Positions 12,876 to 23,605 of a stretch of DNA of 64,000 nucleotides are shown here, in pieces. Under the pieces are notes generated by a model. It was not told the origin of the DNA, made no database searches, and saw only the letters and a program-made list of their open reading frames with translations. How positions within the stretch are numbered: position 1 is the stretch's first letter; each line of letters opens with the position of its first letter. The translations under genes were made by a program, and so were the position numbers. This stretch comes from an uncultured Loktanella sp. (GTDB lineage: Bacteria > Pseudomonadota > Alphaproteobacteria > Rhodobacterales > Rhodobacteraceae): contig CAKZNT010000054.1 in NCBI GenBank assembly GCA_937132065.1, forward strand, positions 54,949 through 118,948, read 5' to 3'.

Positions 12876-13400
12876 ATGCGTGACCCGATAGAGTTCAGCT
12901 ACACCGCCGTAAACAAAGACCTTTATTGGAAGGCCGCGCAATGGGGCGGCAAATCCTTGGACAGCGGCTCTAAAATCGGCTGGGCGCTCAAGTTCGCGCT
13001 TTGGCTGGTGCTCGTGGCCGTCATGGTCGCGCTGTTGCAACTGCCAATCCTGCAAAAGTGCGGCCCAGCATTCCTGCTCGGCACAGTTTTTACGGCAATT
13101 GCCCTGCTTTTGATCTCGCGCGTGCAACGGTCACGGTTTATCACCACTTTTGAGCGAGACCAAAGCAAGCGCGGAGAGGTCGCCGTTTCCATCGGGGCAG
13201 ACGGTTGCAAGTTCAGCTCGTCGTTCGGAGACACCCACCTGACATGGTTCGCCATCGACACAGTCATCGACCTCGGCACAGGCACGGGGCTGCGCAGTGG
13301 CTTGCTGGTCTATCCGCTGCCTGACGCGGACCTGCCAAGCGACATAACTCCCGCCGCGTTCAGACAAGCCCTCAATGACTGGAAAGCAGCAGCGGCCTAG
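12876..13400 (+). CDS. YcxB-like domain membrane protein
   Basis: Two TM helices then LTWFAIDTVIDLGTGTGLRSGLLVYPLPDADLP, typical of YcxB-like C-terminal domain. Confidence 0.6.
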   Translation: MRDPIEFSYTAVNKDLYWKAAQWGGKSLDSGSKIGWALKFALWLVLVAVMVALLQLPILQKCGPAFLLGTVFTAIALLLISRVQRSRFITTFERDQSKRGEVAVSIGADGCKFSSSFGDTHLTWFAIDTVIDLGTGTGLRSGLLVYPLPDADLPSDITPAAFRQALNDWKAAAA

Positions 13401-14446
13401 CCCCAGTCATCCGCTTGCATTTCGCGCAACCGACTGGCGGTGCGCTCGAATTCAAACGTGCCCTCGCCCTCGACGTAAAGCATCTCTGGCACAGCCGCCG
13501 CCGAACAGATCAGCCGCACCTTACCCTCGTATAGCGTATCAATCAGCGTCACAAACCGCTTTGCCTCATTGAAATTCTGGCGCGACAGGCGGGGGATATC
13601 CTCCACGATCAGCACCCGCACGGCTTCGGCCAACGCCAGATAATCCGCCGCACCCAAGGGCTTGCCGCAGAGGTCGAAAAAGCCGACGCGCCCGACACCA
13701 TTGTGGAAATGCGGAATGACAACCTCGCGCCCTTTCACATGCAGCGTCAGCGACGTTGATTGCCCGCCCGTTAGCCCCTCCCAAGCGGCATCAATCGCGC
13801 CACGCGCCTCTGCGCCCGCAGGGGTGAAATAGGTCGGTGTGCCCGCGAGGCGCCCCTGCCTGTAATCTGTCTCGCTCGCTAGTTCATGCACGACCAGCCG
13901 CTCTTTGATCAGGTCGATAAATGGCAGGAACAGCGCACGGTTCAAGCCGTCTTTGTATAAGGCATCGGGGTGACGGTTCGACGTTGTAACAATCACAACA
14001 CCCGCCGCAAACAGCGCCTCGAACAAGCGACCCACGATCATCGCATCGGTGATGTCTGTGATCTGCATCTCGTCAAACGCCAGAAAGCGGACCTCGGCGG
14101 CAAGCGTGGCCGCGACAGGGGCAATCGCGTCATCGACCCCCAGCTTGCGGGCGGCGTTCATCTCGTTGTGAACCCACTGCATAAACGCGTGGAAATGGCG
14201 GCGCTGCTTGGGGGCGTCAACAGCCTCGAATAGCAGATCCATCAACATGGATTTGCCACGGCCAACACCGCCCCACATATACAAGCCCTTGATCGGCGGC
14301 GGGGCTTTGCGAAACAGGCCACGCTTGACGGGTTCCGCCAAGGCGGCGCGCACCCGCTCCAATTCTGGCATCACCGCAACTTGGGCGGCGTCCGCGTGCA
14401 AACGGCCCTCGGCCACGGCGGCACTGTAAATCTCTTGCATCATCAT
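13397..14446 (-). CDS. zapE: cell division protein ZapE / AFG1-like ATPase
   Basis: GLYMWGGVGRGKSMLMDLLF Walker A, FLAFDEMQITDITDAMIVGRLFE. Confidence 0.92.
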   Translation of the reverse strand: MMMQEIYSAAVAEGRLHADAAQVAVMPELERVRAALAEPVKRGLFRKAPPPIKGLYMWGGVGRGKSMLMDLLFEAVDAPKQRRHFHAFMQWVHNEMNAARKLGVDDAIAPVAATLAAEVRFLAFDEMQITDITDAMIVGRLFEALFAAGVVIVTTSNRHPDALYKDGLNRALFLPFIDLIKERLVVHELASETDYRQGRLAGTPTYFTPAGAEARGAIDAAWEGLTGGQSTSLTLHVKGREVVIPHFHNGVGRVGFFDLCGKPLGAADYLALAEAVRVLIVEDIPRLSRQNFNEAKRFVTLIDTLYEGKVRLICSAAAVPEMLYVEGEGTFEFERTASRLREMQADDWG

Positions 14447-14538
14447 TCGCTACCGATACCGCGCGGCGTATAACCAAGCAACCGCCTCGCGTTGCGCAAA
14501 GCGTTGACAAAGCGCGCCAAGGCAACGCAACTACAGGC

Positions 14539-15780
14539 ATGACACGTCAAGCATCCCTCCTGAATCCCGTCCTCATCGCAGGCTGCGTCATTATCATGAC
14601 GGGCTTTGCCATTCGGGCATCCTTCGGGGTGTTCCAAATCCCGATTGCAACCGAATTCGGCTGGCTGCGTTCGGACTTCAGCCTCGCAATCGCGATCCAG
14701 AACCTCGCGTGGGGGATCGGACAACCGATCTTTGGCGCCATCGCAGAGAAAATCGGAGACCGCAAAGCGATCATCGCAGGCGCGCTATTCTACGCGGCAG
14801 GGCTCTTGCTCTCGTCAGGGGCAACGACGCCGTTTGCGCATCAGGTCTACGAAATATTCGTCGGCTTTGGCATCGCGGGCACAGGGTTCGGGGTCATCCT
14901 TGCCGTTGTCGGTCGGGCCGCTTCGGACGAAAACCGCTCCATGTCCTTGGCCATCGCCACAGCGGCAGGGTCCGCAGGGCAGGTCTTTGGCGCGCCCTTG
15001 GCGGAATACCTGCTGACCTTCATGACGTGGCAACAGACATTCGTCACCTTTGCAGGCATGATCATCGCCGCTCTCATGGTGCTCCCCATGATGCGCAGCC
15101 CCGTGACCGCGACCAAGGCCGAGCTGGCCGAATCCATGGGCGAGACCCTCAAGCGCGCCTTCAAAGACCCGAGCTATACGCTTATCTTTCTGGGGTTCTT
15201 TTCGTGCGGCTACCAATTGGCATTCGTGACCGCACACTTTCCTGCGTTCGTCACCGAGATGTGCGGGCCAATCCTCGAGGGGTCACTACTCTCCAACCTC
15301 GGGATCAAGACAACCAGCGCCCTAGGGGCCATCGCGATCTCGCTAATCGGGCTGGCCAATATCGGCGGCACACTCTTGGCGGGATATCTGGGCAAGCGGT
15401 ATTCCAAGAAATATCTGCTGGCGGGCATCTATACAGGGCGAACAATCTTTGCCGCCGCCTTTATCCTCACCCCCATGACACCGCTTACTGTGGTGCTCTT
15501 CTCGATCGGGATGGGGAGCCTCTGGCTTGCGACCGTGCCGCTGACCTCTGGGTTGGTCGCGCATCTTTATGGGGTGCGCTACATGGGCACGCTCTACGGG
15601 ATCGTCTTCTTCTCGCATCAACTCGGCTCATTCCTCGGGGTTTGGCTCGGCGGGGCGCTTTATGACATCTACGGAACCTACACCTACGTCTGGTGGGTTG
15701 GGGTCGCGATCGGCGCATTTAGCGCAATCGTGCACCTGCCAATCAAGGAAAACCGACCCGTCACTGCGACAGGCGTTTAA
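14539..15780 (+). CDS. MFS transporter
   Basis: 12-TM-like hydrophobicity; MFS pattern IGQPIFGAIAEKIGDRKAI. Confidence 0.85.
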   Translation: MTRQASLLNPVLIAGCVIIMTGFAIRASFGVFQIPIATEFGWLRSDFSLAIAIQNLAWGIGQPIFGAIAEKIGDRKAIIAGALFYAAGLLLSSGATTPFAHQVYEIFVGFGIAGTGFGVILAVVGRAASDENRSMSLAIATAAGSAGQVFGAPLAEYLLTFMTWQQTFVTFAGMIIAALMVLPMMRSPVTATKAELAESMGETLKRAFKDPSYTLIFLGFFSCGYQLAFVTAHFPAFVTEMCGPILEGSLLSNLGIKTTSALGAIAISLIGLANIGGTLLAGYLGKRYSKKYLLAGIYTGRTIFAAAFILTPMTPLTVVLFSIGMGSLWLATVPLTSGLVAHLYGVRYMGTLYGIVFFSHQLGSFLGVWLGGALYDIYGTYTYVWWVGVAIGAFSAIVHLPIKENRPVTATGV

Positions 15781-15886
15781 TCAAATTTTAGACGATTAGG
15801 CGTCAAAACTGTTGATCGGTTGAGACAAATTAACACTCTTGTCATGGCTGAGGCTTAGCCCTTCCCTCCAGAAAGGTGCTATTGTT

Positions 15887-16996
15887 ATGCCAAATATTTT
15901 GACCGAAATTGCGATCTTCCTCGAGCCAGTGGGCGTCGGGGTGGTGCTCGTCTTTATCTATAGCATCGTTGCGCGGCGCGGTGTGTCCAAGCGGGTAGAG
16001 GATGCCAGCCTCGGCTTTGTGTTTGGTCTCGCGGCTGTGCTTGCGATGGCCAATCCTATCGAAATGTCCGAAGGGATCATCGTCGACATGCGCAACCTCT
16101 TTGTGGGGCTGGCCGCTGCCTTCTTTGGGGTCAGAGGCGGGGCAATCGCGCTGGCTATGGCTATTGCGGTCCGGCTTGGCATTGGCGGTGTTGGAGCCAT
16201 AACAGGCGTGGTTGGGGTCACAATCGCTGCCCTGATGGGGCTGGCTTGGGCGCGGTTCGTGCGGCCACGCATCACAAGCGACATCTTCGCGCTACCCGCC
16301 CTTGCCGCAATGATCTCACTGCATATCGTGGCGGGCTATATGCTGCCAGCGGCGTCACAAACCATGTTCTTCACAATGCTCGCGCCACTCCTGATCCTCC
16401 TGAACCTGATTTGCACCACACTCTTTGCTTTCCTGATCTATCGCGAACGGATGTTGCTTGGCGAAACAAGCCGGCTCCAGACCGCCGCGATGTTTGACCC
16501 TTTGACAAGAATCATGAACCGTGGCTCGGCCATCGAGGCCTATGAGCGGATCATTCGCGGGCCAACCGCCCAGCGCGGCATCGCAATGTCATGTATCGAC
16601 GTGGACAACTTCAAGGCCATCAACGACATCCACGGCCACCTTGCAGGGGACAAGGTGCTGCACGACATCGCAGAGCGGCTCACGACCTGCTTTCGCGCCC
16701 AAGACCTGTTTTGCCGAATGAGTGGCGACGAATTCCTGTTCGTCTTGTCCAACGTCAGCAGCGAAGAAGCACGCCAAATCACAGAGCGATGCAGATCGCT
16801 TATCTCGCGCGTGCCCGTCACTTACGAAGGGATCACCATCAACGTCACCATCAGCCTCGGCACGGTATGGTCCGCAACCTATGCGCCGTTCGAGACATTG
16901 CGCAACGATGCTGACAAGGCGCTTTATGGCGCCAAAAATGGCGGGCGCGATCAGGTCAACTTTAGCGCCCAGACCGCCAATCCATCGGCGGCCTGA
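15887..16996 (+). CDS. diguanylate cyclase with 5TM-5TMR-type membrane sensor (SGDEF active-site variant)
   Basis: N-term multi-TM (5TM_5TMR_LYT-like); DPLTRIMNRGS..., RMSGDEFLFVLSNV. Confidence 0.85.
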   Translation: MPNILTEIAIFLEPVGVGVVLVFIYSIVARRGVSKRVEDASLGFVFGLAAVLAMANPIEMSEGIIVDMRNLFVGLAAAFFGVRGGAIALAMAIAVRLGIGGVGAITGVVGVTIAALMGLAWARFVRPRITSDIFALPALAAMISLHIVAGYMLPAASQTMFFTMLAPLLILLNLICTTLFAFLIYRERMLLGETSRLQTAAMFDPLTRIMNRGSAIEAYERIIRGPTAQRGIAMSCIDVDNFKAINDIHGHLAGDKVLHDIAERLTTCFRAQDLFCRMSGDEFLFVLSNVSSEEARQITERCRSLISRVPVTYEGITINVTISLGTVWSATYAPFETLRNDADKALYGAKNGGRDQVNFSAQTANPSAA

Positions 16997-17002
16997 GGGC
17001 AG

Positions 17003-17821
17003 CTACCCTTCGCGCAGCACGCGGGTGATCTTCTCGGCAAGCGCCGCTGCGTGGGTATAGGGCAAACCATGATCCGCCCCGGCAATATCCTCTTGGCGCG
17101 CGGTGCGGTTCCATTTTGCCAACGTGCCCATGGCGCGCAGCGGAATGGTCGTGTCTTCGCGTGCCCAAAACGCGTAGACGGGCACATCTTCACGGCTCAA
17201 CTTGCGATGCTCCGCCTCAAGGCTCTGCGCCAAGGCATGACGCCGCGAGGACAGAACCGCCGACAGATAGCCACGGCGCGACATCTGCAATCGCTTCGCC
17301 TCGGCAATCGGACCCGTCTTGTCCTTTAGGCTGGCGCGCATTTGACGGGCGACCACAACGCGATGCACCCAATCACCGATTACGGGCACTTTGCGGCAAA
17401 ACACTTCAAATCCGGTCTCGTTCATCTCGATCCCCGCAGGCGCGACCAACAGGATACGAGCGATGCGATGGGGCTGGGCCGCGGCAAACGCCGTGACAAT
17501 GCTGCCGCCCATCGAATACCCCATCAGAGTAATGTTGTCGGTCACACCCTGATCCGCAAGCAACTCATCAAGCTGGCGGGTAAACATCTCAAGGGTTTGT
17601 GCACCGCGCGGCGCGTCAGACTGCCCGCGCCCGTAAAGGTCATAACGCAACACGCGAAACCCGATCCCCGTCAGCATCGGGGTCAAGGCATCCCAAACCA
17701 CCGAAGGGGTCGTTAGTCCGTGAACCGCGACGATCACAGGGCCGCGACCGCCCCCCGACCAGCGATAAAAGGTCTGCCCGCCAGCGAGCGCGGCCAACTT
17801 GCCCTTTGCGGTCTCGGTCAT
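17003..17821 (-). CDS. alpha/beta fold hydrolase
   Basis: VAVHGLTTPSVVWD, LMGYSMGGSIVTAFA nucleophile elbow. Confidence 0.88.
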   Translation of the reverse strand: MTETAKGKLAALAGGQTFYRWSGGGRGPVIVAVHGLTTPSVVWDALTPMLTGIGFRVLRYDLYGRGQSDAPRGAQTLEMFTRQLDELLADQGVTDNITLMGYSMGGSIVTAFAAAQPHRIARILLVAPAGIEMNETGFEVFCRKVPVIGDWVHRVVVARQMRASLKDKTGPIAEAKRLQMSRRGYLSAVLSSRRHALAQSLEAEHRKLSREDVPVYAFWAREDTTIPLRAMGTLAKWNRTARQEDIAGADHGLPYTHAAALAEKITRVLREG

Positions 17822-18729
17822 CGGGCCTTCCATTCATCCAGAATGTAGCGGCTCACCATCAGGTCAAGATGCGCACCCCCGCCATTCTTGAACAACGTGA
17901 TCTCATCCTCATTGGTGCGGTTGAATGCGTCCGGATCGTAATAGTCGGCAATCACATGCCCTTCGGAAATGACGCCCGCGGCAATCGGTATTTTCAGCTC
18001 TCCGATATGGCCAACCGTGGTGTGCATATTGTCAACGAACACGCGCGCGCGCAGCAGGGCTTCGTCATCAACCTCGCGCATGTCAGGGCGATACGCGCCG
18101 ATCAAATCCACATGCTGACCTGGCTGGAGCCACGCGCCCTTGATCAGCGGATCAGTCGACATCGTCGCAGAGGTAATGATATCCGCGGCGCGCACCGCCG
18201 CCTCCAGATCGGTCGCAATCGCAACATCGGGCAACTCCGCCTGAAAGGCCTCTGCGCCAGCGCGCGAGCGGTTCCAGACCGTGAATTGCGCCGCTGGAAA
18301 CGCCGCTGAATAAGCCGCATGAAGCGAACGACCGACAGTGCCCGCACCCACGATCAGGATCTTGCGACTGTCAGGGCGGGCCAAACGGCGCGCCGCCAAA
18401 AGGCTGTCACCAGCGGTCTTCCACTTGGTCACCAGATGGAAGTCAACGATCGCCTCGAGTGCGCCGTCATCGTCGGAAAACAGGTTGACCGCGCCGCCAA
18501 TCATCGGCTTGCCCGCCGCCTTGTTCGCGGGAAAAATCGTCGCGCATTTGACGGCCAGCCCCATGCCCTTGATCCACGCAGAACGGTTCAAAAGGGTGTT
18601 GTCGTCGCGGTATAAAAACACGTCCTCCACTGTGGCTTTAGGTAGCAAATGACCCGCGGCCAACGCCTCCGTCAACGCCAGCCAGTCCAAGCCGCGCTCG
18701 CCTTCCTCAAATGGGATCATCACGCTCAT
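17818..18729 (-). CDS. ornithine cyclodeaminase/mu-crystallin family protein
   Basis: KCATIFPAN, ILIVGAGTVGRSLHAAY, ITSATMSTDPLI. Confidence 0.85.
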   Translation of the reverse strand: MSVMIPFEEGERGLDWLALTEALAAGHLLPKATVEDVFLYRDDNTLLNRSAWIKGMGLAVKCATIFPANKAAGKPMIGGAVNLFSDDDGALEAIVDFHLVTKWKTAGDSLLAARRLARPDSRKILIVGAGTVGRSLHAAYSAAFPAAQFTVWNRSRAGAEAFQAELPDVAIATDLEAAVRAADIITSATMSTDPLIKGAWLQPGQHVDLIGAYRPDMREVDDEALLRARVFVDNMHTTVGHIGELKIPIAAGVISEGHVIADYYDPDAFNRTNEDEITLFKNGGGAHLDLMVSRYILDEWKAR

Positions 18730-19346
18730 AACGCGGCCTCCTCTGTTAGCAATCCATGCGAAACGAGACACGCCGCCCAAGCATCTGCACCCTCGAACAG
18801 ATGCGTCTGCCAGCCCCGCGCCTTGGCTGCATTGATGTTATCAATCCGGTCGTCTGTGAACAACAGAGCCTGCGGATCAACACCACAATCAGTCTCTAAC
18901 AAGGCATAAATCTCTGCATCAGGTTTGATCACCCCCATATGCCCCGAGATATAGCGGCGGTCAAAATTGCCCAGAAACGGATAGACCTTTTCAGCGATCT
19001 CGAACGTCTGGATGCCAAAGTTCGTTAGCGCGAAAACTGGGATACCCGCCGCGCGCAACGCGCGTTGCAGGCGCACAGAGCGCGGGATCGCAGGCGCGGC
19101 AATCTCGATCCAGTTGTCGTGCCACATGCGCACCTCGTCGCGCCACGCAGGGTTCGCATCGGCGGCGGCATAAATCAAATCGCGAAAATTGCCGCCCCGA
19201 TCCACCTCGTCATTCACCCCGTGCAAATCAATCGCAGCAAACATTTCACGGCGGCGGGTCTCTCCGATTTTGGCGTCAAAAAACCGCTCCGGCTGCCATT
19301 CGATCAGCACATTCCCGATGTCTAAAACCACTGCTTGAATTGTCAT
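18726..19346 (-). CDS. HAD-family hydrolase
   Basis: VLDIGNVLIEWQPERFF; ALTNFG; LLFTDDRIDNINAA. Confidence 0.9.
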   Translation of the reverse strand: MTIQAVVLDIGNVLIEWQPERFFDAKIGETRRREMFAAIDLHGVNDEVDRGGNFRDLIYAAADANPAWRDEVRMWHDNWIEIAAPAIPRSVRLQRALRAAGIPVFALTNFGIQTFEIAEKVYPFLGNFDRRYISGHMGVIKPDAEIYALLETDCGVDPQALLFTDDRIDNINAAKARGWQTHLFEGADAWAACLVSHGLLTEEAAL

Positions 19347-19358
19347 AACCGTTCCTCT

Positions 19359-20333
19359 TTATCTGCGCACACGCGGGGACTGGATGGGGTCTTGGGTCTC
19401 TGGCTGTGCCTCGCGCCACAGCGTAAACAACCCCGACCCGACAATCAGCCCCATGCCAATGAACGACACCGCATCAGGCCATTCATCAAATATCAAAACA
19501 CCGAACAGCACCGAAAGCGGCAGGGCGATATATTCCAACGGCGCAATCACCGCCGCCTCGGCCACGCGGTAGGCTTGGCTGATCAAAAAGCCGCCGATAC
19601 CAGTGCAAAACCCGAGCTGGAGAAACAACAGGATGTCGGCACTGTCGGGCCAAACCCACTGGCGCAACAAGAACTCCATCGACGGGTCTGTTTGCGCGCC
19701 ATAGCGTCCGTCACCAACAGCAAGCCCCATGGCAACGCAGACCACGATAAACGCAACCTGAATGTAGAACGCCATCGTCGCGGCGCTCTCGGTGCGCCCG
19801 ATCAGGCGGGTCATCATATGCAGGCCCGCATAGCACACCGCAGCAACCAACGGCAAAAGCGAGGCAAGCCGGAACGCCTCCGTGCCGGGGCGCATCATGA
19901 CCAGAACACCGATAAAGCCGACGAAAATAGCGCCCCAGCGACGCGGGCCAACCTTCTCTCCCAGAAAGATCACCGAAAACAGCGTAATGACCAACGGGCT
20001 GATAAAGAAAATGGCGACCGCCTCGGCCAATGGCATCGCTGCAAGACCCAGAAAGAATAGCATGTTCGCCGACACCACCAGCAGCCCGCGAAAAAGATGC
20101 ATCCCAAGACGGCGCGTGCGCACAATCGCAAAGCCACCCGTCATAGGCGCAACAATGGCGACCATAATCACAAACCCGATGAGCGAGCGGATCAGCACAA
20201 CTTCATGAAGCGCATAGCCACCGCTCAGAAATTTGATCGTCGCATCATTGATTGCAAACAGGCTGACAGCAATCAGCGCGGAAACCGCACCCAAACGGGC
20301 GGGCGACATATTCTTGAACATCATCATGCGCAT
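19359..20333 (-). CDS. DMT/EamA family transporter
   Basis: 10-TM-like ORF with tandem EamA repeats. Confidence 0.85.
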   Translation of the reverse strand: MRMMMFKNMSPARLGAVSALIAVSLFAINDATIKFLSGGYALHEVVLIRSLIGFVIMVAIVAPMTGGFAIVRTRRLGMHLFRGLLVVSANMLFFLGLAAMPLAEAVAIFFISPLVITLFSVIFLGEKVGPRRWGAIFVGFIGVLVMMRPGTEAFRLASLLPLVAAVCYAGLHMMTRLIGRTESAATMAFYIQVAFIVVCVAMGLAVGDGRYGAQTDPSMEFLLRQWVWPDSADILLFLQLGFCTGIGGFLISQAYRVAEAAVIAPLEYIALPLSVLFGVLIFDEWPDAVSFIGMGLIVGSGLFTLWREAQPETQDPIQSPRVRR

Positions 20334-20360
20334 AGTCGTCGCAGGGCGCGGGCGCGCAGT

Positions 20361-20810
20361 CTAGCCCTTTAATGCCGCCGCACGCACAGCGCGTTCCAAA
20401 GCGTCCAAAAACCGCGAGCGATCCGCCTTTGAAAACGGCTTGCCACCGCCCTGCCTGAACGGGTCAGCGGCGCGCATGTCCGTCATCAGATCGCGGGTCG
20501 CAAGCACATTGCCGATATTGGCCTCCGTCAGCGGCTCGCCATTGTGCTTTAGCACCTGCGCGCCCGCCTCCACGCATTTGGCCGCGAGCGGAATATCACC
20601 CGTGATTACCACATCCGCTGGGCCGACCCGATCAGCGATCCACATATCCGCGACATCGGGGCCATCGGGGACCACAACAGTCTCTACAAAGGGGTTTTGT
20701 GACGGTCGAATGCCCCCGTTAGACACCACAAACATGCGCAGTTTATGCCGCGTCCCGACCCGTTCGACCTCGTCTTTCACAGGGCAGGCATCGGCATCAA
20801 CATAGATCAC
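20361..20810 (-). CDS. YaiI/YqxD family (DUF188) protein
   Basis: [18 protein letters not shown]...[12 protein letters not shown]...RDLMTDMR. Confidence 0.93.
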   Translation of the reverse strand: MIYVDADACPVKDEVERVGTRHKLRMFVVSNGGIRPSQNPFVETVVVPDGPDVADMWIADRVGPADVVITGDIPLAAKCVEAGAQVLKHNGEPLTEANIGNVLATRDLMTDMRAADPFRQGGGKPFSKADRSRFLDALERAVRAAALKG

Positions 20811-21634
20811 GAATACAGCGCCTCTGCGTGGAATCCGACATGGTCTTCCATGAATGTCGAGATAAAGAAATAGGAGTGGTCATACCCCTTTTGCAAACGG
20901 ATTTGCCCCTCTTGGCGGGACTGCGCAAACGCACTTGCAAACGCGGCCGTGCCGAGCAGATCACCAAACTGGTCGTCTGTGCCTGTATCGATCAAAACAG
21001 GGCCGTCAAATCCACCACCTTGCATCAATAGAGTCGCGTCATGTGGGCCCCAATTAGCCTCGTCACCCCAATAGGCAGCGAATTGTTTGCGGCCCCAATC
21101 AGACTGGGTCGGGTTACAGATTGGCGCAAACGCAGACACAGAACGGAACCGCCCCTTAAGCGCCATCGCCATCGTCAGCGCGCCGTGCCCCCCCATCGAG
21201 TGACCCGTAATCGACTGGCGATCCATGTCGATTGCAAAGTTTTTAGACACTAATGCAGGCAATTCCTCGGCGACATAGGTCCACATCTTGAAATGTTCAT
21301 CCCAAGGGGCTTGCGTGGCATCAATGTAAAATCCAGCACCTTGGCCAAGGTCAAAGGCGTCATCGTTGGGCACACCCTCGCCGCGCGGGGACGTGTCAGG
21401 GAACACAAGCGCGATCCCGTGCTCTGCGGCCCAGATCTGGGCGCCAGCCTTCACCATCGCATTCTCGTGGGTGCAGGTCAGGCCCGACAGAAACCACAAT
21501 ACCGGCACAGGGCCATGTGCGGCCTCCTCTGGCATAAAGACGGCAAATGTCATGTCCGTCTTTGTCGCCGTCGAGAGGTGTTTATAGACGCCTTGCGTGC
21601 CACCAAAGCAGCGGTTTTCCGAGAGAGTTTCCAT
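20807..21634 (-). CDS. fghA: S-formylglutathione hydrolase
   Basis: [37 protein letters not shown]. Confidence 0.94.
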   Translation of the reverse strand: METLSENRCFGGTQGVYKHLSTATKTDMTFAVFMPEEAAHGPVPVLWFLSGLTCTHENAMVKAGAQIWAAEHGIALVFPDTSPRGEGVPNDDAFDLGQGAGFYIDATQAPWDEHFKMWTYVAEELPALVSKNFAIDMDRQSITGHSMGGHGALTMAMALKGRFRSVSAFAPICNPTQSDWGRKQFAAYWGDEANWGPHDATLLMQGGGFDGPVLIDTGTDDQFGDLLGTAAFASAFAQSRQEGQIRLQKGYDHSYFFISTFMEDHVGFHAEALYS

Positions 21635-21673
21635 GTGATAAATGCCTTTCGTTTTGTTATGGCTATCGCACGG

Positions 21674-22603
21674 CTAGAGGCTTGTCACCCATGCGATCAC
21701 GCCCGACAGGGTAAAGACGCTCACCACCGTCGAGATCAGAATGGATGCAGACACGCGCGCGGGGGCCACCCCGTAATGCTGCGCGATGATATAGACGTTG
21801 CCCGCGACAGGCAGGGCCGCTGCCGCAATCATCACGCCCGCAGGATAGGCCGCGATGTCGAAAATCAACAGCGCCGAGATAGCCACCGCGACAGGGTGCA
21901 GGACCAGCTTGCAAATCGACAACCAGCCCGCCACGACAACGCGCTCTGCGGACTTCGTCGCAAGGGACGCGCCAATCGCAAACAATGCGCCCGGGGTCGC
22001 CGCACCGCCCAGAATTTCCAAGAATTCGTTGACAGGCACAGGGACGGACCAACCCATTCCGGACACAAGCAAACCCAAAGAAATAGACACTATCATAGGG
22101 TTTTTGAGCAATCCCAACCCCACTGTGCGTAAAATGCCGATCGACATACGGCCATCACGAGAGCCTGTTATCAAGACCACAATCAAGCTGCCAAAAACGA
22201 TCAGATCAACGGCCAGCACCATCATCACGGGGCCAATCGCCGCCTCGCCTAACAGCAACGCCAGCATCGGAATTCCCAAGAACCCGACATTGCCGATCAC
22301 CGCGACTTGGGCTTCTACGGCGGCCTCTGCCACGCGCAAACCGCGGACCATCGCGATGATCGTGGCCAACAGGTAAACCACCATCGAGCCCGCAAGATAC
22401 GCAAAGACAAACGGCCAATCCAGTATGTCGCCCAGCGCAAGGTTGGCCGCAAAGCGGAACAACATCGCAGAAAGCGCAAAGTAGAACACGAACTTGGTCA
22501 GGTAGGCCGTGCCCTCGGCGGTGAAGAACCGCACGCGGGCAGCCCCATAGCCTAGGCCGATCAGTGCGAAAAACGGGAGTGTCTTAAGAAAGATATCCCA
22601 CAT
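21674..22603 (-). CDS. AEC family (auxin efflux carrier) transporter
   Basis: Multi-TM; GNVGFLGIPMLALLLG. Confidence 0.85.
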   Translation of the reverse strand: MWDIFLKTLPFFALIGLGYGAARVRFFTAEGTAYLTKFVFYFALSAMLFRFAANLALGDILDWPFVFAYLAGSMVVYLLATIIAMVRGLRVAEAAVEAQVAVIGNVGFLGIPMLALLLGEAAIGPVMMVLAVDLIVFGSLIVVLITGSRDGRMSIGILRTVGLGLLKNPMIVSISLGLLVSGMGWSVPVPVNEFLEILGGAATPGALFAIGASLATKSAERVVVAGWLSICKLVLHPVAVAISALLIFDIAAYPAGVMIAAAALPVAGNVYIIAQHYGVAPARVSASILISTVVSVFTLSGVIAWVTSL

Positions 22604-22609
22604 GTGCGT

Positions 22610-23596
22610 TTAGTCAAACGCGCCAGTGACACGGCCAAGCAGCATGAAGGCCCGCGCTGTGCGGGTCTCGGATAATGCGCTGATTTCCTCGTCCGTTGCA
22701 CCTTGCTCGAATGCGATCAACGTCTTGTCGAAACGGCGCAGAAAATGGTGCGCAGCATCGCGAAAGATCGTATCTTCACGCATGCGACCAGAGGTCAGCG
22801 CAAGCGATGAACGGTCGCGAATACCCCCAAGAGACGCCATCGCACGGCCCCGCTCTCCATTGGCAAAGCGGCGCCAAATTTCGGGGCGCGCGCGGTCGGG
22901 GCGCAGGTCATCCATGTAAATCCCGTCTTGGGACAACAGGGTCAAAATGTCTTGGGCTGCTTGCACCAACTGGCGGGCATTGCGATCCTTCAGGGCGCGG
23001 CGCAGCGCATCAAACCCGCGTTGATCCTGATCGTTATCAGGGAAATTCAGGGCACGGATCAGGTCGTGGTTCGGGAGTGGAGCAGCAATGTCTTCGGCAC
23101 TTGTGCCAAGCGCCAGCGCGGGTTGATCGTCCGCACTCACGGGGCGCACATTGGTGATCTGCAACTTTTGGGCAGGCGGGCGGCTGGATGCGAACGTGGC
23201 CACAGTCGTTTCCGTCTTGCGGGTCGCTTGGGCGATCTCGTTGAGCTTCTTTTCCACGGTTGGTTGCAGGGTGTTGCCCGTTCCCGCGCGGTTCTCGATG
23301 TAGGTCTTGCGCATCCCGTCAATCGCCGCCTGCAAGCGGCTCGATTCCTCGCGCATGATCCGTGCAGAGCGGCTCGCCGCCGTCGCCATCCAGATCATCG
23401 CCACGGGCATGAAAATCGCCAGCAGAATAAGAACGAACCGCAGGCTGTCAAACCTGTCTTCTGCGCTGACACCCGGAGGCAAAAGCACGAAAAACAAACC
23501 GACAAGCGCCATCCAGCCCAGCGACAGCACCAGCGCGATAATATCGCTGGCGCGGTGCGGGTCTTTGGATGGTGTCTTTTGCGGGCCTTGCGCCAT
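22610..23596 (-). CDS. conserved hypothetical membrane protein
   Basis: Two N-terminal TM helices and long coiled/soluble region; long ORF in compact gene run. Confidence 0.65.
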   Translation of the reverse strand: MAQGPQKTPSKDPHRASDIIALVLSLGWMALVGLFFVLLPPGVSAEDRFDSLRFVLILLAIFMPVAMIWMATAASRSARIMREESSRLQAAIDGMRKTYIENRAGTGNTLQPTVEKKLNEIAQATRKTETTVATFASSRPPAQKLQITNVRPVSADDQPALALGTSAEDIAAPLPNHDLIRALNFPDNDQDQRGFDALRRALKDRNARQLVQAAQDILTLLSQDGIYMDDLRPDRARPEIWRRFANGERGRAMASLGGIRDRSSLALTSGRMREDTIFRDAAHHFLRRFDKTLIAFEQGATDEEISALSETRTARAFMLLGRVTGAFD

Positions 23597-23605
23597 GCTA
23601 CTTGC

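Noticed and set aside
14709-15665. Plus-strand 318-aa ORF inside the MFS gene
   Set aside because: Out-of-frame, Arg/His-rich shadow of the clear MFS transporter.
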